Source: Chthoniobacterales bacterium (GTDB lineage Bacteria; Verrucomicrobiota; Verrucomicrobiia; Chthoniobacterales; JAATET01). Taken from it: a stretch of 64,000 nt of DNA. The notes under the pieces were generated by a model that did no database searches, was not told where the DNA came from, and worked only from the letters and a program-made list of their open reading frames with translations. Numbering within the stretch: the first letter of the stretch is position 1; every line of letters starts with the position of its first letter. Of the stretch, positions 43,272 through 52,817 are shown one piece after another. The stretch is from assembly GCA_036569045.1 (NCBI GenBank), contig DATCRI010000011.1:1-64000 (forward strand), read 5' to 3'. The translations under genes and the position numbers were made by a program.

Positions 43272-44641
43272 GGCGTGCGCTCGAGGAAGCGGCCCCGTCC
43301 CACCGTGCCGACGAAGACGCCATCGCGCACCGCCACCTCGCCACGCACCGTCACCACGCTCGGACGGCCCTTGATCTCCCAGCCCTCGAAGGCGTTGTAG
43401 TCGACCGCGTGCGTCTGCGTCGCCTTCGACAGCGTGCCGCGATACGACGGATCGTAAACGACGAGGTCGGCGTCCGCCCCGGGCTGGATCGTCCCCTTGC
43501 GCGGAAAGAGGCCGAACTGCCTCGCCGCGTTCGTGCTCGCGACGGCGACGAAGGTCTGCAGATCGAGCCGGCCGGTGCACACGCCGTGGGTGTAAAGCAG
43601 GTTCACGCGTTCTTCGAGGGACGGAATGCCGTTCGGAATCTTCGTGAAATCGGAGACTCCCATCGGCTTCTGCGTTTCGAAATCGAACGGCGCGTGATCC
43701 GTCGCGACCGTCTGCACCGTGCCCGAGCGCAGCGCGTTCCAGAGAAACTCCTGATTCGCCACGTCTCGCAACGGCGGCGACATCACGAATTTGGCGGCCT
43801 CGAATCCGTCGCGCTCGGCATACGTGCGGTCGAGCAGCAGATACTGAATGAGCGTCTCGATGGCGACGTTCACGCCCTTCAACCGGGCCTCCACCGCCTC
43901 GCGCACCGCCTCCACGCAGCTCGTGTGCACGATGTAGATCTGCGCGCCGGTGAGCTGCGCAAAGCTCATGAGATGGTGCACGCCCTCGGCCTCCACCTCG
44001 GGCGGCCGGCTGAGATAGTGCCCCTCCGGCCCGGTCACGCCCGCGGCGAGCAACTCCTTCTGCCGCTCGGCGACGAGGGTCTCGTTCTCGCAATGCGCGC
44101 AGACGACCACGCCCAGTTCACTGGCGAGCTTGAGCGTGCGATAGAGCTCGCTGTCGTCGATGCCAAACGCGCCCTTGTAGGCGAGGAAGATTTTGAAGGA
44201 CTGCACGCCCCGCGCGACGATCTCGCGAAGCTGCGCTTCGCTGCCGGCGTCGAATCTCGTGACGCCCATGTGAAAGCTGTAATCGCAGGCCGACCTGCCT
44301 TCGCTCTGCGCGCGCCAGGTCTCGAAGCCGGCCATGGGCTCCTCTGCGCGCGATGGGCAGCACATGTCGAACAGCGTGGTCGTGCCGCCGACGAGCGCGG
44401 CCTTGCTCGCGGTCTCGTAGGTGTCCCGCGAATACGTGCCCATGAACGGGAGGTAGATGTGCGTGTGCGGATCGATGAACCCGGGAAACACATGCTTGCC
44501 CGTGGCATCGATCACCTCGGCGCCCGCCGGCGGCTCGATGTGAGAATCGATGCGCGTGATCGTTTCGCCCTCGCACCAGATGTCCGCCACGTAGCGGGCG
44601 TCGGCGGTGACGATTTCACCGTTCTTGATGAGCAGACTCAT
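43268..44641 (-). CDS. Dihydropyrimidinase (D-hydantoinase)
   Basis: A 457-residue cyclic amidohydrolase that opens dihydrouracil, dihydrothymine or hydantoins. Metal ligands HTHIYLPF (HxH) near residue 57, the carboxylated Lys in SFKIFLAYKGAF, VVCAHCENETLV, YIVHTSCVEAV and TVATDHAPFDFETQKPMG are all present. Length is normal. It overlaps the downstream hydrolase by 4 bp. It acts after PreA and before the ureidopropionase encoded at 47392. Confidence 0.93.
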   Translation of the reverse strand: MSLLIKNGEIVTADARYVADIWCEGETITRIDSHIEPPAGAEVIDATGKHVFPGFIDPHTHIYLPFMGTYSRDTYETASKAALVGGTTTLFDMCCPSRAEEPMAGFETWRAQSEGRSACDYSFHMGVTRFDAGSEAQLREIVARGVQSFKIFLAYKGAFGIDDSELYRTLKLASELGVVVCAHCENETLVAERQKELLAAGVTGPEGHYLSRPPEVEAEGVHHLMSFAQLTGAQIYIVHTSCVEAVREAVEARLKGVNVAIETLIQYLLLDRTYAERDGFEAAKFVMSPPLRDVANQEFLWNALRSGTVQTVATDHAPFDFETQKPMGVSDFTKIPNGIPSLEERVNLLYTHGVCTGRLDLQTFVAVASTNAARQFGLFPRKGTIQPGADADLVVYDPSYRGTLSKATQTHAVDYNAFEGWEIKGRPSVVTVRGEVAVRDGVFVGTVGRGRFLERTP

Positions 44642-44710
44642 GGGAAATTCTTTCTCACACGGAGAGCGCGGAGGCCACGGGGATTTTCCCCGAGAGCCCC
44701 CCGAAGGACT

Positions 44711-46192
44711 CTATCTGGCCCAGACGTCTCCCTCGCCCGGGGCGAACCAGCGCGACGTGGTGACCTTTTGCTGGGTGTAGAACGCGACGCCCTCGCGCCC
44801 CTGCAAATGCAGATCGCCGAAGAACGACTCGTTCCAGCCGCTGAACGGGAAAAACGCCATCGGTGCGGGCACCGCCACGTTCACTCCGACCATGCCGGCA
44901 TTGATGCGGTGGCGAAACTCGCGCGCCGCGCGGCCGGAATTCGTGAAAATCGCCGCGCCGTTGCCATAGGCCGAGCGATTGGCCGTTTCGATCGCGGCAT
45001 CGAGATCATCCATGTGCACGACGCCGAGCACCGGGCCGAAGATCTCCTCGCTCATCACGGTCGCGTCGGGCGCGACGCCGTCGAGGATGGTCGGCCCCAC
45101 GTAAAAGCCATTCGGCGCGCCGTCCACGCGCACCGCGCGGCCATCGGCCGCCACCCGGGCGCCCTCGCGCTCACCGAGATCGATCAACGACGCGACCCGG
45201 TCGCGATGCGCCGCGGTGATCACCGGCCCCATCTCGACGTTCGCGTCGCGGAACGCAGCGCCCACGCGGATGCGTTTCGCCGCGGCGACGAGTTCGGGAA
45301 TGACGGTGTCCCGCGCCTTGCCCACGGCGATCGCCGTGGAACCAGCCATGCAGCGCTCACCCGCGCAGCCAAACGCCGCCTCGACCAGGCCGCGCACGGA
45401 CTCCGTCACCGTCGCATCGGGCATGATCAGGATGAAATTTTTCGCGCCGCCGGCGGCCTGCACGCGTTTGCCGTGCTTCGTGCCGATATCGAAAATGTGG
45501 CGGGCGACGGGGGTCGAGCCGACGAAGGAAATCGCGCGCACCTTCGAGTGCACGAGCAGCGCATCGACGCAGGCGCGGCCGCCCTGGACGAGGTTGAAGA
45601 CGCCCTTCGGCAGGCCGGCGACGTCGAGAAGCTCGGCGAGACGCGTCGCCGTAAGCGGCACCTTCTCGCTGGGCTTGAGGATGAACGTGTTTCCGCAGGC
45701 GAGCGCGAGCGGGAACATCCAGAGCGGCACCATGGCCGGAAAATTGAAGGGCACGATGCCCGCGCAGACGCCGAGCGGCTGGCGGATCACGTCGCAGTCG
45801 ATGCCACGGGCGATGTTCTCGAGCGACTCGCCCATCAGCAGGCTCGGCGCGCCGCAGGCATACTCCACCATCTGGATGCCGCGTCGAAGGTCGCCGCGCG
45901 CCTCGCCGAGCGTCTTGCCGTGCTCGGTCGAGATCGTGAGTGCGATGGACTCGAACTCCGCCTCGAGCAGCGCCTTGTAACGGAACAGGACGCCAGCGCG
46001 ATCGACCGCCGGAGTGTCGCGCCAGCCCGGGAAGGCCGCGCTGGCGGCATCGCAGGCCTGGTCGACCAGCTCCGCCCCGGCCAGCGGCACCTCGGCAATA
46101 ATCTCGCCGAGAGCCGGATTGAAAACCGGAGCGGACTCGGCGGCGGGGGAAACGATCCACTCGCCGCCGATGAAACTTTTACAGATTGTCAT
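44711..46192 (-). CDS. mmsA: CoA-acylating (methyl)malonate-semialdehyde dehydrogenase
   Basis: A 493-residue aldehyde dehydrogenase of the MmsA group, which converts malonate or methylmalonate semialdehyde to acetyl- or propionyl-CoA. GIVPFNFPAMVPLWMFPLALACGNTFILKPSEKVPLTA, the catalytic Cys in GCAGERCMAGSTAIAVG, and FPFSGWNESFFGDLHLQGREGVAFYTQQKVTTSRW are diagnostic. It would finish beta-alanine and 3-aminoisobutyrate catabolism after the transaminase. The start is the ATG before TICKSFIGGEW. Confidence 0.94.
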   Translation of the reverse strand: MTICKSFIGGEWIVSPAAESAPVFNPALGEIIAEVPLAGAELVDQACDAASAAFPGWRDTPAVDRAGVLFRYKALLEAEFESIALTISTEHGKTLGEARGDLRRGIQMVEYACGAPSLLMGESLENIARGIDCDVIRQPLGVCAGIVPFNFPAMVPLWMFPLALACGNTFILKPSEKVPLTATRLAELLDVAGLPKGVFNLVQGGRACVDALLVHSKVRAISFVGSTPVARHIFDIGTKHGKRVQAAGGAKNFILIMPDATVTESVRGLVEAAFGCAGERCMAGSTAIAVGKARDTVIPELVAAAKRIRVGAAFRDANVEMGPVITAAHRDRVASLIDLGEREGARVAADGRAVRVDGAPNGFYVGPTILDGVAPDATVMSEEIFGPVLGVVHMDDLDAAIETANRSAYGNGAAIFTNSGRAAREFRHRINAGMVGVNVAVPAPMAFFPFSGWNESFFGDLHLQGREGVAFYTQQKVTTSRWFAPGEGDVWAR

Positions 46193-46212
46193 GAAATCAC
46201 GGAGTCCGCGGC

Positions 46213-47331
46213 TCAGCCACGGGCCAGCGCGTCGGATTGCGCGACGAAATCGTCGCCGCTCCACTCACCGTCCGCCTTCACCATCTTCTTTGCCTCCTGC
46301 GCGGCCTTGCGTTCCTTCTGCATGCGCACGAGTTCGGTGTGGCTGGTGAAGTAGGGCAGGCTCGCGCCGCGGAAATCGTCGAGCGTCTCGAAGCCATGCT
46401 TCTCCATGAAGGCCAGGAGCTGGTCGCACATCGGCTTCACGCAATCGTAGCCGAACTTCATTACGCCGGTGCAGACCTGCACCGTGTGCGAACCGAGCAG
46501 GATGAATTGCGCGGCGTCTTCGCCGGACTCGATGCCGCCGAGGCCGGAGAGCGTGCGGCCAGGGAACTCCGCATTGATGAGCTGCGAAATCTCCATGCAC
46601 ATGCGCAGGGCGATCGGCTTGACAGCCTTCGACGAGTAGCCACCGGGCGTCGTGTAACCCTCGACGCTCGGCTCGGGGCGAAGCGTCTCGAGATTCACGC
46701 CGATGACGCTGCGGATGGTATTGATCGCGCTCACGCCCTGGCAGCCGGCCTTCAGCGCGGCGCGGGTGGGCTCCTCGATGTGCGTGATGTTCGGGGTCAT
46801 CTTCGCCCACACGGGCTTCGTCGTTGCGCTCATCACCCATTCGGAAACCTGCCCGAGAATTTCGGGATCCTGGCCCATGGCGCCGCCCATTTTCCGCTCG
46901 GGCATGCCGTGCGGGCACGAGAAATTCAGCTCGAAGGAATCCACGCCCGCCGCTTCGCAGCGCTGGACGAGCTCGATCCACGCATCCTTGTTGTATTCCT
47001 CCATGATCGACGCGATGAGGACGCCCTCGGGGTGCGCGTCCTTGATCTTCTTGAACTCCTCGATCCAGATGTCGAGCGAGCGGTCACTGATGAGCTCGAT
47101 GTTCTCCCAGCCGATGATCTCCTTGCCATCGGCGGCCTTGAGCTTGCCGTAGCGGGGCGCAACGTTGATCACCTTCGAGGCGTCGAGGCTCACCGTCTTC
47201 GCGATCACCGCGCCCCACCCTTCGCGGAAGGCGCGGTTGATGACGTTCATGTTCGTGCCGGGAGGGCCGGAACCGATGATGAAGGGGTTCGGCAATTTGA
47301 GTCCGTCAACGGTCGTCGCGAGAGTGGCCAT
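46213..47331 (-). CDS. preA: Dihydropyrimidine dehydrogenase PreA-type subunit lacking the ferredoxin domain
   Basis: A 372-residue DHOD-like flavoprotein. NPFIIGSGPPGTNMNVINRAFREGWGAVIAKTVSLD, ELNFSCPHGMPERKMGGAMGQDPEIL with the catalytic Cys, and LSGLGGIESGEDAAQFILLGSHTVQVCTGVM are hallmarks of the pyrimidine-binding subunit. The protein ends KKMVKADGEWSGDDFVAQSDALARG without the usual C-terminal 2x[4Fe-4S] Cys clusters, and no PreT partner is in the window. It reduces uracil or thymine, but the electron route is unclear. Confidence 0.9.
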   Translation of the reverse strand: MATLATTVDGLKLPNPFIIGSGPPGTNMNVINRAFREGWGAVIAKTVSLDASKVINVAPRYGKLKAADGKEIIGWENIELISDRSLDIWIEEFKKIKDAHPEGVLIASIMEEYNKDAWIELVQRCEAAGVDSFELNFSCPHGMPERKMGGAMGQDPEILGQVSEWVMSATTKPVWAKMTPNITHIEEPTRAALKAGCQGVSAINTIRSVIGVNLETLRPEPSVEGYTTPGGYSSKAVKPIALRMCMEISQLINAEFPGRTLSGLGGIESGEDAAQFILLGSHTVQVCTGVMKFGYDCVKPMCDQLLAFMEKHGFETLDDFRGASLPYFTSHTELVRMQKERKAAQEAKKMVKADGEWSGDDFVAQSDALARG

Positions 47332-47391
47332 ACGTCTTTAGGGGATTCCTTGATGAAAGAGTCTTGTTTAGCAATTTCGAGGCCAACTGCG

Positions 47392-48639
47392 TCATGCGCA
47401 ACTGCCGAGCCACGCAATCGTCTTGTCGGCAAGGCGATCGAAAGCGGCGACGGCCAGCTCGAGATGCTCCTCCTTCGTGTCCTCGATCTTGTTGTGGCTG
47501 ATGCCATGGAGACTCTGGACGAACATCATGACGGTCGGCACGCCGGCGCGAGACACCTCGGCGGCGTCGTGGAGCGGACCCGAGGGCAGCCGGTGGGAAA
47601 CGCCGGCCGTTTCGAAGATCGCGGCGTCGCAGAGCTCGATGAGATCGGGCGCGAAGGGAATCGGCTCGATATGCCAGAGGCGCTCCCACGAGACGGTCAC
47701 GCCCCCCTCGGCAGCGAAGCGCTCGCTGGCTTCGCGAGCCTCGGCGAACATCGCGGCGAGCGCGGCGGGGTCGAGATGCCGCTGATCGAGCGTAATGCGG
47801 CACCCGGCGACGACGCTGGTGACGATGCCCGGTTCGGTCCTGCAGGAGCCGATGGTGCAGACGCCGCCGTGGCGCTCGGCGACGCGGTAAATTTCCGGAC
47901 TCATCTTCGCGGCGGCGAGGAAGGCGTCCTTCCGGCGGTTCATCGGCGTGCTGCCGGAATGCGCGGCCTGGCCGTGGAAGGTGATGGCATGGCGCTCCAC
48001 CCCGCAGGTGCCGAGCACGACGCCGAGCGGCAGGTCGAGATCGAGCAGCACCGGGCCCTGTTCGATGTGCAGCTCGAGGTAGGCGGCGGCGTTCTTCAAC
48101 TCGATCCCGCTCTCCATCACGCGCTCGAAATCGATTCCCCGGGCGCGCAGCGCATCCGGCAGCGAAATGCCGTCGCGATCCGTGAGACCACGCGCCTCGT
48201 CCCTGTCGAGGGTGCCGCCGCACGCGGATGAGCCGAAGAGACTTTTGCCAAAGCGCGCGCCCTCCTCGTCCGCCCAATCGACAAGCCGCACGGTGACCGG
48301 CGGGCGACCCTCGTATTGCGCAGCGAGGCGGCGGAGAATCTCGAGGCCGGCAAGAACGTTCAGACAGCCGTCGAGCCAGCCGCCGTTCGGCACGGAATCC
48401 ATGTGGCCGCCGATGAGAAGCTCCTTCTCGGATTCGCCGCGCATCGTCGCCCAGAGATTGCCGGCGGCATCGGTGTGGACCTCGACCGGAAGTTCGGAAA
48501 GCCTGGCCGTGAGCCACTGGCGGACCTCCGCCCACAGGTCGGTGAAGGCGACGCGCTGGGCGCCATTTTCGTCGGCGGTGAAGGCGCGCAGTTCCTTGAG
48601 CTCGGCGACGGTGCGCTTCGGATCGAGGGGATGACTCAT
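47392..48639 (-). CDS. Zn-dependent N-carbamoyl-beta-alanine / allantoate amidohydrolase
   Basis: A 415-residue M20-family amidohydrolase, HyuC/UP-like. GGHMDSVPNGGWLDGCLNVLAGLEIL provides metal ligands, DWADEEGARFGKSLFGSSA the bridging Glu, and LELHIEQGPVLLDLDLPLGVVLGTCGVER and GQAAHSGSTPMNRRKDA the dimerisation domain. PSGPLHDAAEVSRAGVPTVMMFVQSLHGISHNKIEDT closes the active site. In context, probably beta-ureidopropionase (third step of pyrimidine reduction). Same strand as preA, 60 bp apart. Confidence 0.92.
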   Translation of the reverse strand: MSHPLDPKRTVAELKELRAFTADENGAQRVAFTDLWAEVRQWLTARLSELPVEVHTDAAGNLWATMRGESEKELLIGGHMDSVPNGGWLDGCLNVLAGLEILRRLAAQYEGRPPVTVRLVDWADEEGARFGKSLFGSSACGGTLDRDEARGLTDRDGISLPDALRARGIDFERVMESGIELKNAAAYLELHIEQGPVLLDLDLPLGVVLGTCGVERHAITFHGQAAHSGSTPMNRRKDAFLAAAKMSPEIYRVAERHGGVCTIGSCRTEPGIVTSVVAGCRITLDQRHLDPAALAAMFAEAREASERFAAEGGVTVSWERLWHIEPIPFAPDLIELCDAAIFETAGVSHRLPSGPLHDAAEVSRAGVPTVMMFVQSLHGISHNKIEDTKEEHLELAVAAFDRLADKTIAWLGSCA

Positions 48640-48744
48640 GAAAAGGCATTAAGCAGAAGGCGTGCGCGAAGTCGATGTCCCCTTGCAAAAGCGACCGATC
48701 ACAGGAGGGCGTGGCACTGCGGGTGCTTCCCTTCGGCGTCTCCC

Positions 48745-49851
48745 ATGCACTCCGCCGCGATTCCCCCGGTCACCCGGCGCGGCCTCTTGCTCGGGCTGCT
48801 CGCGGCAACGGCCTGGCTCGCACCCGGCCTCGCGGCGGTCGCGCAGACGACGATCACCGTCCTGCAAACCAACATCCACCGCGACATCGGCGCCAGCGAT
48901 TCGAACACGAGCGCCCAGCCCCACCTCGCGCAGGAGGTCAACTTCTTCAGCCCCGACATTTGGACGATTCAGGAGCTGGGCGGAAACAGCGTCGGCTTCA
49001 ACATCACCACCGCCACGAATTCGCTCGTCGCCTTCGTGCAAAGCAACCTCACGATCTACGGGCCCACGCCGGTGCAGAATACGGACTTCTACGTCTACGT
49101 GGCCACTCGCAACGACGGCTACGAAACCACCGCGATCGTCTCCCGCTATCCCATCCTCAATGCCTCGACGTATTCCGATTCCGGTGGCGGCTACCAATCG
49201 CTCCGCGGCCTGGCGCGCGTGACGGTGGACATCCCGGGCGACACGAATCTGGACATTTTTACGATGCACCTGAAGGCGCTGAACGACGATACGTCCGCCG
49301 GAAAACGCCAGGCGGAGGCCGCCGCCAACAGCGCCACGATCGGTTCCTGGATTGCGAGCCATCCCAGCGACGCGGTGATCGTCACGGGAGACTTCAACGA
49401 GACCTCGGAGGCGAGCGCGTCGGCGAACTGGAGCGGCCACCGGCTGGGCGACACGATCACCCTGGCCAACGGCACGACCGCGATTTACAACCCCGTCGCG
49501 AAACTGCTCGCTGCCGGCCTCAAGGACCCTCGCCCGACCAGCAGGAACGGAAGCCTGAGCACGATCTCCTCCCGCAAGCCGACCTCGCGCTTCGATTACA
49601 TCCTCTACGGACCAAACGCCCGATACCTCGGCGGCCAGGTCTTCAATTCCGCGCTCTTCAGCACCTCCGAACTGGCCGCCATGAACGCGAAGAACGGCAC
49701 AACTCTCACGACATCGACCTCGTCGCTCGCCTCCGATCACCTCGCCGTCTTTTCAACATTCGCGATCGTTCCGGAGCCGGGCACGCTCGTGCTCCTCACG
49801 TGCGCCGGAGGGATCCTGGCATTTCGAGCGTGGCGCCGGGCAACGAGCTGA
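48745..49851 (+). CDS. Exported endonuclease/exonuclease/phosphatase-family protein with PEP-CTERM anchor
   Basis: A 368-residue exported protein. An N-terminal signal (RRGLLLGLLAATAWLAPGLAAVAQ) leads into an EEP domain: VLQTNIHRDIG, DIWTIQELGG, MHLKALND, VTGDFNET and SSLASDHLAVF carry the metal and catalytic residues. The C terminus VPEPGTLVLLTCAGGILAFRAWRRATS is a PEP-CTERM sorting signal. The target could be nucleic acid or a phosphodiester lipid. It is divergent from the amidohydrolase; its stop is 6 bp from the convergent nuoN stop. Confidence 0.88.
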   Translation: MHSAAIPPVTRRGLLLGLLAATAWLAPGLAAVAQTTITVLQTNIHRDIGASDSNTSAQPHLAQEVNFFSPDIWTIQELGGNSVGFNITTATNSLVAFVQSNLTIYGPTPVQNTDFYVYVATRNDGYETTAIVSRYPILNASTYSDSGGGYQSLRGLARVTVDIPGDTNLDIFTMHLKALNDDTSAGKRQAEAAANSATIGSWIASHPSDAVIVTGDFNETSEASASANWSGHRLGDTITLANGTTAIYNPVAKLLAAGLKDPRPTSRNGSLSTISSRKPTSRFDYILYGPNARYLGGQVFNSALFSTSELAAMNAKNGTTLTTSTSSLASDHLAVFSTFAIVPEPGTLVLLTCAGGILAFRAWRRATS

Positions 49852-49857
49852 CGGCGG

Positions 49858-51306
49858 CTATCCGAGCCAGCCGAGCACAACCTGCGGATAGACGCCGAGA
49901 ACGAGAATGAGGGCGGCAAGCGCGCTGACGCTGATGGAGCTCGCGAGCGACACCGGAATTTCCGGCGCATTGTCCGGGGCGGGCTGCCAATACATCGCAC
50001 GCACGACGAGCAGGTAGCTGTAGAAACCGCAGGCCACGGCGACCGCGCCGACGAGGATGAGCCACGTGTGGCCGGCCTCGATCGCAACCTGGAAGACGAA
50101 GAGCTTTCCGAGAAAACCGGCGGTGAACGGGATGCCCGCGAGCGAGAGCATGGAGAGCATCATCGCCCCGGCGAGCCAGGGCGCGCGGCGGGACAGACCG
50201 GCGAAATGCGAAATGTCATCCCCACCGGCCGCGCGGGCCACGAGAGCGGTGATCGCGAAGGCGACGAAGGTCATCAGCAAATAAGCGACGAGGTAGAACT
50301 GGATCGCGGTCCGCGCGAAGGCAACGCCAAGACTGGCCACAGCCATGAGGATGAAGCCCGCGTGGACGACGCTGGAGTAGGACAGCAGGCGCTTGAAATT
50401 GCGCTGCGGCAGGGCTGAGAGTCCGCCGAAGATGAGGGTCGCACCGGCGATGAACGCGAGGAGCACGTCGATGCGGGGCCGTAGCGGCTCGAAGCCCAGG
50501 AAAAGATCGAGCACGCGCACGAGCACAATGAAACCGGCCGCCTTCGACGCCACGGAGAGATACGCGGAGATCGGCGTCGCCGCGCCCTGATAGACGTCGG
50601 GAATCCAGAACTGGAACGGGACCGCGCCGATCTTGAAACCGAGCGCGATGAGCACGAGGCCGAATCCGAAGAGCAGCGCGGTATGGCTGGCGGGCGGGAG
50701 AGTCGGCAGCACGGCGGCGATCGCGGCGAGATTCGTCTGCCCGGTGACGCCGAAGATCCAGGTGACGCCATAGACGATGAAGCCGGTCGAGAGCGCGCCG
50801 AGGATGAGGTATTTCGTGCCGGCCTCGAGCGTGGTGTGGCTACGGCGAAGGTAGGCCACAAGCACGTAGAACGAGATCGTGACGAGCTCGAGCGAAACGA
50901 AGATGGCAATGAAGTCGGTGGCCGACACCATCCACATGAGGCCGGCGCAGGTGAAAATCGGCAGCGTGATGAATTCCCCGAGACCGGCGCCCTTCGTCTC
51001 GCCAGGAATGAAGCGCTCGATAATTGGCGCGTAGTCGATCGTCATCACGAGCACGACCATCGTGCAGATGATGGCGAAGCGTTTGAAGAACATCGCCATG
51101 GGGTCCGCGCTGTAAAACGCGGCGTAGGGCGCGCTGGCGTCGATGTATTGCGGAAGGGCGAAGAGCGAGGCCACGAAAATGATGCCCAGGCCGAGAAGAC
51201 CGGCGTAAACGAGGTAGCGCTTGTCCATTTTGGCATCGAATGCCTCGGACATGAGCAGCCCGATGCCGAGGGTGACGACGAGAGCTTCGAGGTAAATCGG
51301 ATTCAC
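49858..51306 (-). CDS. nuoN: NADH-quinone oxidoreductase subunit N
   Basis: A 482-residue antiporter-like membrane subunit of complex I. It starts at GTG, overlapping the nuoM stop by 4 bp. Family regions: SLELVTISFYVLVAYLRRS, KYLILGALSTGFIVYGVTW, GFKIGAVPFQFWIPDVYQGAATPISAYLSVASKAAGF and KRLLSYSSVVHAGFILMAV (proton-channel Lys/Glu). Frames that extend upstream from here read the antisense-like phase of nuoM and are not real. Confidence 0.95.
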   Translation of the reverse strand: MNPIYLEALVVTLGIGLLMSEAFDAKMDKRYLVYAGLLGLGIIFVASLFALPQYIDASAPYAAFYSADPMAMFFKRFAIICTMVVLVMTIDYAPIIERFIPGETKGAGLGEFITLPIFTCAGLMWMVSATDFIAIFVSLELVTISFYVLVAYLRRSHTTLEAGTKYLILGALSTGFIVYGVTWIFGVTGQTNLAAIAAVLPTLPPASHTALLFGFGLVLIALGFKIGAVPFQFWIPDVYQGAATPISAYLSVASKAAGFIVLVRVLDLFLGFEPLRPRIDVLLAFIAGATLIFGGLSALPQRNFKRLLSYSSVVHAGFILMAVASLGVAFARTAIQFYLVAYLLMTFVAFAITALVARAAGGDDISHFAGLSRRAPWLAGAMMLSMLSLAGIPFTAGFLGKLFVFQVAIEAGHTWLILVGAVAVACGFYSYLLVVRAMYWQPAPDNAPEIPVSLASSISVSALAALILVLGVYPQVVLGWLG

Positions 51307-52817
51307 GGCAGCAGAAGAGCAGGAGTGACGTAGGAAAGAAGAAGCTGCGGGCAGAAGCCGATGACGAGCAGCGTCGCGATCAGCAAGATGATGGCGTAGC
51401 GCGAGACGGGCGCGAGGTCCGGCAGGTGAGCCCAGCGCTCGGGCCGGGGGCCGAAAAAGACACAGCGGTAGGCGCGAAGCATGTAGACCGCGGAAATGAC
51501 GAAGCCCCAGACGGCGATGATCGTCGTGACCTGAAGAAACTTCAGACCGCCCTGCGGAATCTGGTTCGCCACGCCGAACGAGCCAAGGAACACCATGATT
51601 TCCCCGGCGAAATTCGCAAAGCCTGGCAGGCCGATCGAGGCCATCGTCGCCATGCCGAAGAGCAGGCCGAAGCGGGGCATCGATTTCGCGAGGCCGCCGA
51701 GATCCGCGAGATCGAGCGTGCCGGTGCGTTCGCGGAGGGAACCACTCAGCGCGAACAGGGCGGCGATCGAAAGGCCGTGAGCCACCATCAGCACCGCGGA
51801 CCCACTCAGGCTGAGAGGATTCCACGCGGCGATGCCGAGGAAGATGTAGCCCATGTGCATCGCGCTCGCGTAACCGAGCATCCAGTCGAGTCGCTTTTGC
51901 GCGATGGTGACGAGGCCGATGTAGAGAAGGTTGCCGATGATGAGGACGAGGAAGATGTCGAGGTAGGAGATCGACCAGCCGAAGGGCAACGCGACGCGGG
52001 TCGCGAGAATCGAGTCGGGGAAGATCGGCGTGATGATGCGCAGGATGCCATAGACGCCGAATTTCTTGAGGGCGCCGGCATGGAGCATCGAGACGGGCAT
52101 GGGCGCGGAGGCATAGACCGGCGGCGCCCAGGAGTGGAACGGGAAGAGCGAAACGAGCGAGCCAAACCCAATGAGCAGCGTCCAATACACCCAGTGGGGC
52201 GGATTGAGCACCCCGCTCGCCGCCATCGACTGGATGGTGGTCATGTCGAACGTGCGCTGGCTGGCGGGAATGGCGAGATAGAGGCCAAGGATGCCGAGGA
52301 GCAGGACGAAGCTGCCGACGGCGAGGTAGATCATCGCCTTCCACGCCGCGCTCTGGCGATCTCCGGAGCCCCAGATGCCGATCATCAGGAAGGTCGGGAT
52401 AAGCGCCAGCTCGTGGAAGGCGTAGAAGAACAGAACGTCCGTGCTGGAGAATGCGCCGAAGAGGCCGGCCGAGATGAGCAGCACGCAAGCGTAGAAGAGA
52501 TTCTCGCGCGACTTGATCGGCGGAATCATCCAGACGGCGCTCGCCGTCACGATGGCGGAGAGCAGGAGCAGCGCGAGACTGAGGCCGTCTGCGCCGAAGC
52601 TCAGCGAGAGGCCGAGCTGTTCGGAGACGGGATACTGCGAGACGAACCAGAGACCGCCCTGGGATACCGGATATTGGAAGCAAAGCACCCCGGTGAGCGC
52701 GAGCATGAGAACGCTGACGGCCCGGGCCACGAAAGGCGCGTTCGCCCCGACCATGATGAACAGGGCGGCGACGATCGGAATGAGCGTGAGGCAGAAAAGC
52801 GGGCTGGGCAGGCTCAT
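51303..52817 (-). CDS. nuoM: NADH-quinone oxidoreductase subunit M
   Basis: A 504-residue complex I subunit with about 14 spans. Landmarks: FYAFHELALIPTFLMIGIWGS (channel Glu), FPFHSWAPPVYASAPMPVSMLHAGALKKFGVYGILR, RLDWMLGYASAMHMGYIFLG and LPGFANFAGEIMVFLGSF. The ATG overlaps the nuoL stop by 4 bp. It pumps protons with L and N. Confidence 0.96.
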   Translation of the reverse strand: MSLPSPLFCLTLIPIVAALFIMVGANAPFVARAVSVLMLALTGVLCFQYPVSQGGLWFVSQYPVSEQLGLSLSFGADGLSLALLLLSAIVTASAVWMIPPIKSRENLFYACVLLISAGLFGAFSSTDVLFFYAFHELALIPTFLMIGIWGSGDRQSAAWKAMIYLAVGSFVLLLGILGLYLAIPASQRTFDMTTIQSMAASGVLNPPHWVYWTLLIGFGSLVSLFPFHSWAPPVYASAPMPVSMLHAGALKKFGVYGILRIITPIFPDSILATRVALPFGWSISYLDIFLVLIIGNLLYIGLVTIAQKRLDWMLGYASAMHMGYIFLGIAAWNPLSLSGSAVLMVAHGLSIAALFALSGSLRERTGTLDLADLGGLAKSMPRFGLLFGMATMASIGLPGFANFAGEIMVFLGSFGVANQIPQGGLKFLQVTTIIAVWGFVISAVYMLRAYRCVFFGPRPERWAHLPDLAPVSRYAIILLIATLLVIGFCPQLLLSYVTPALLLP

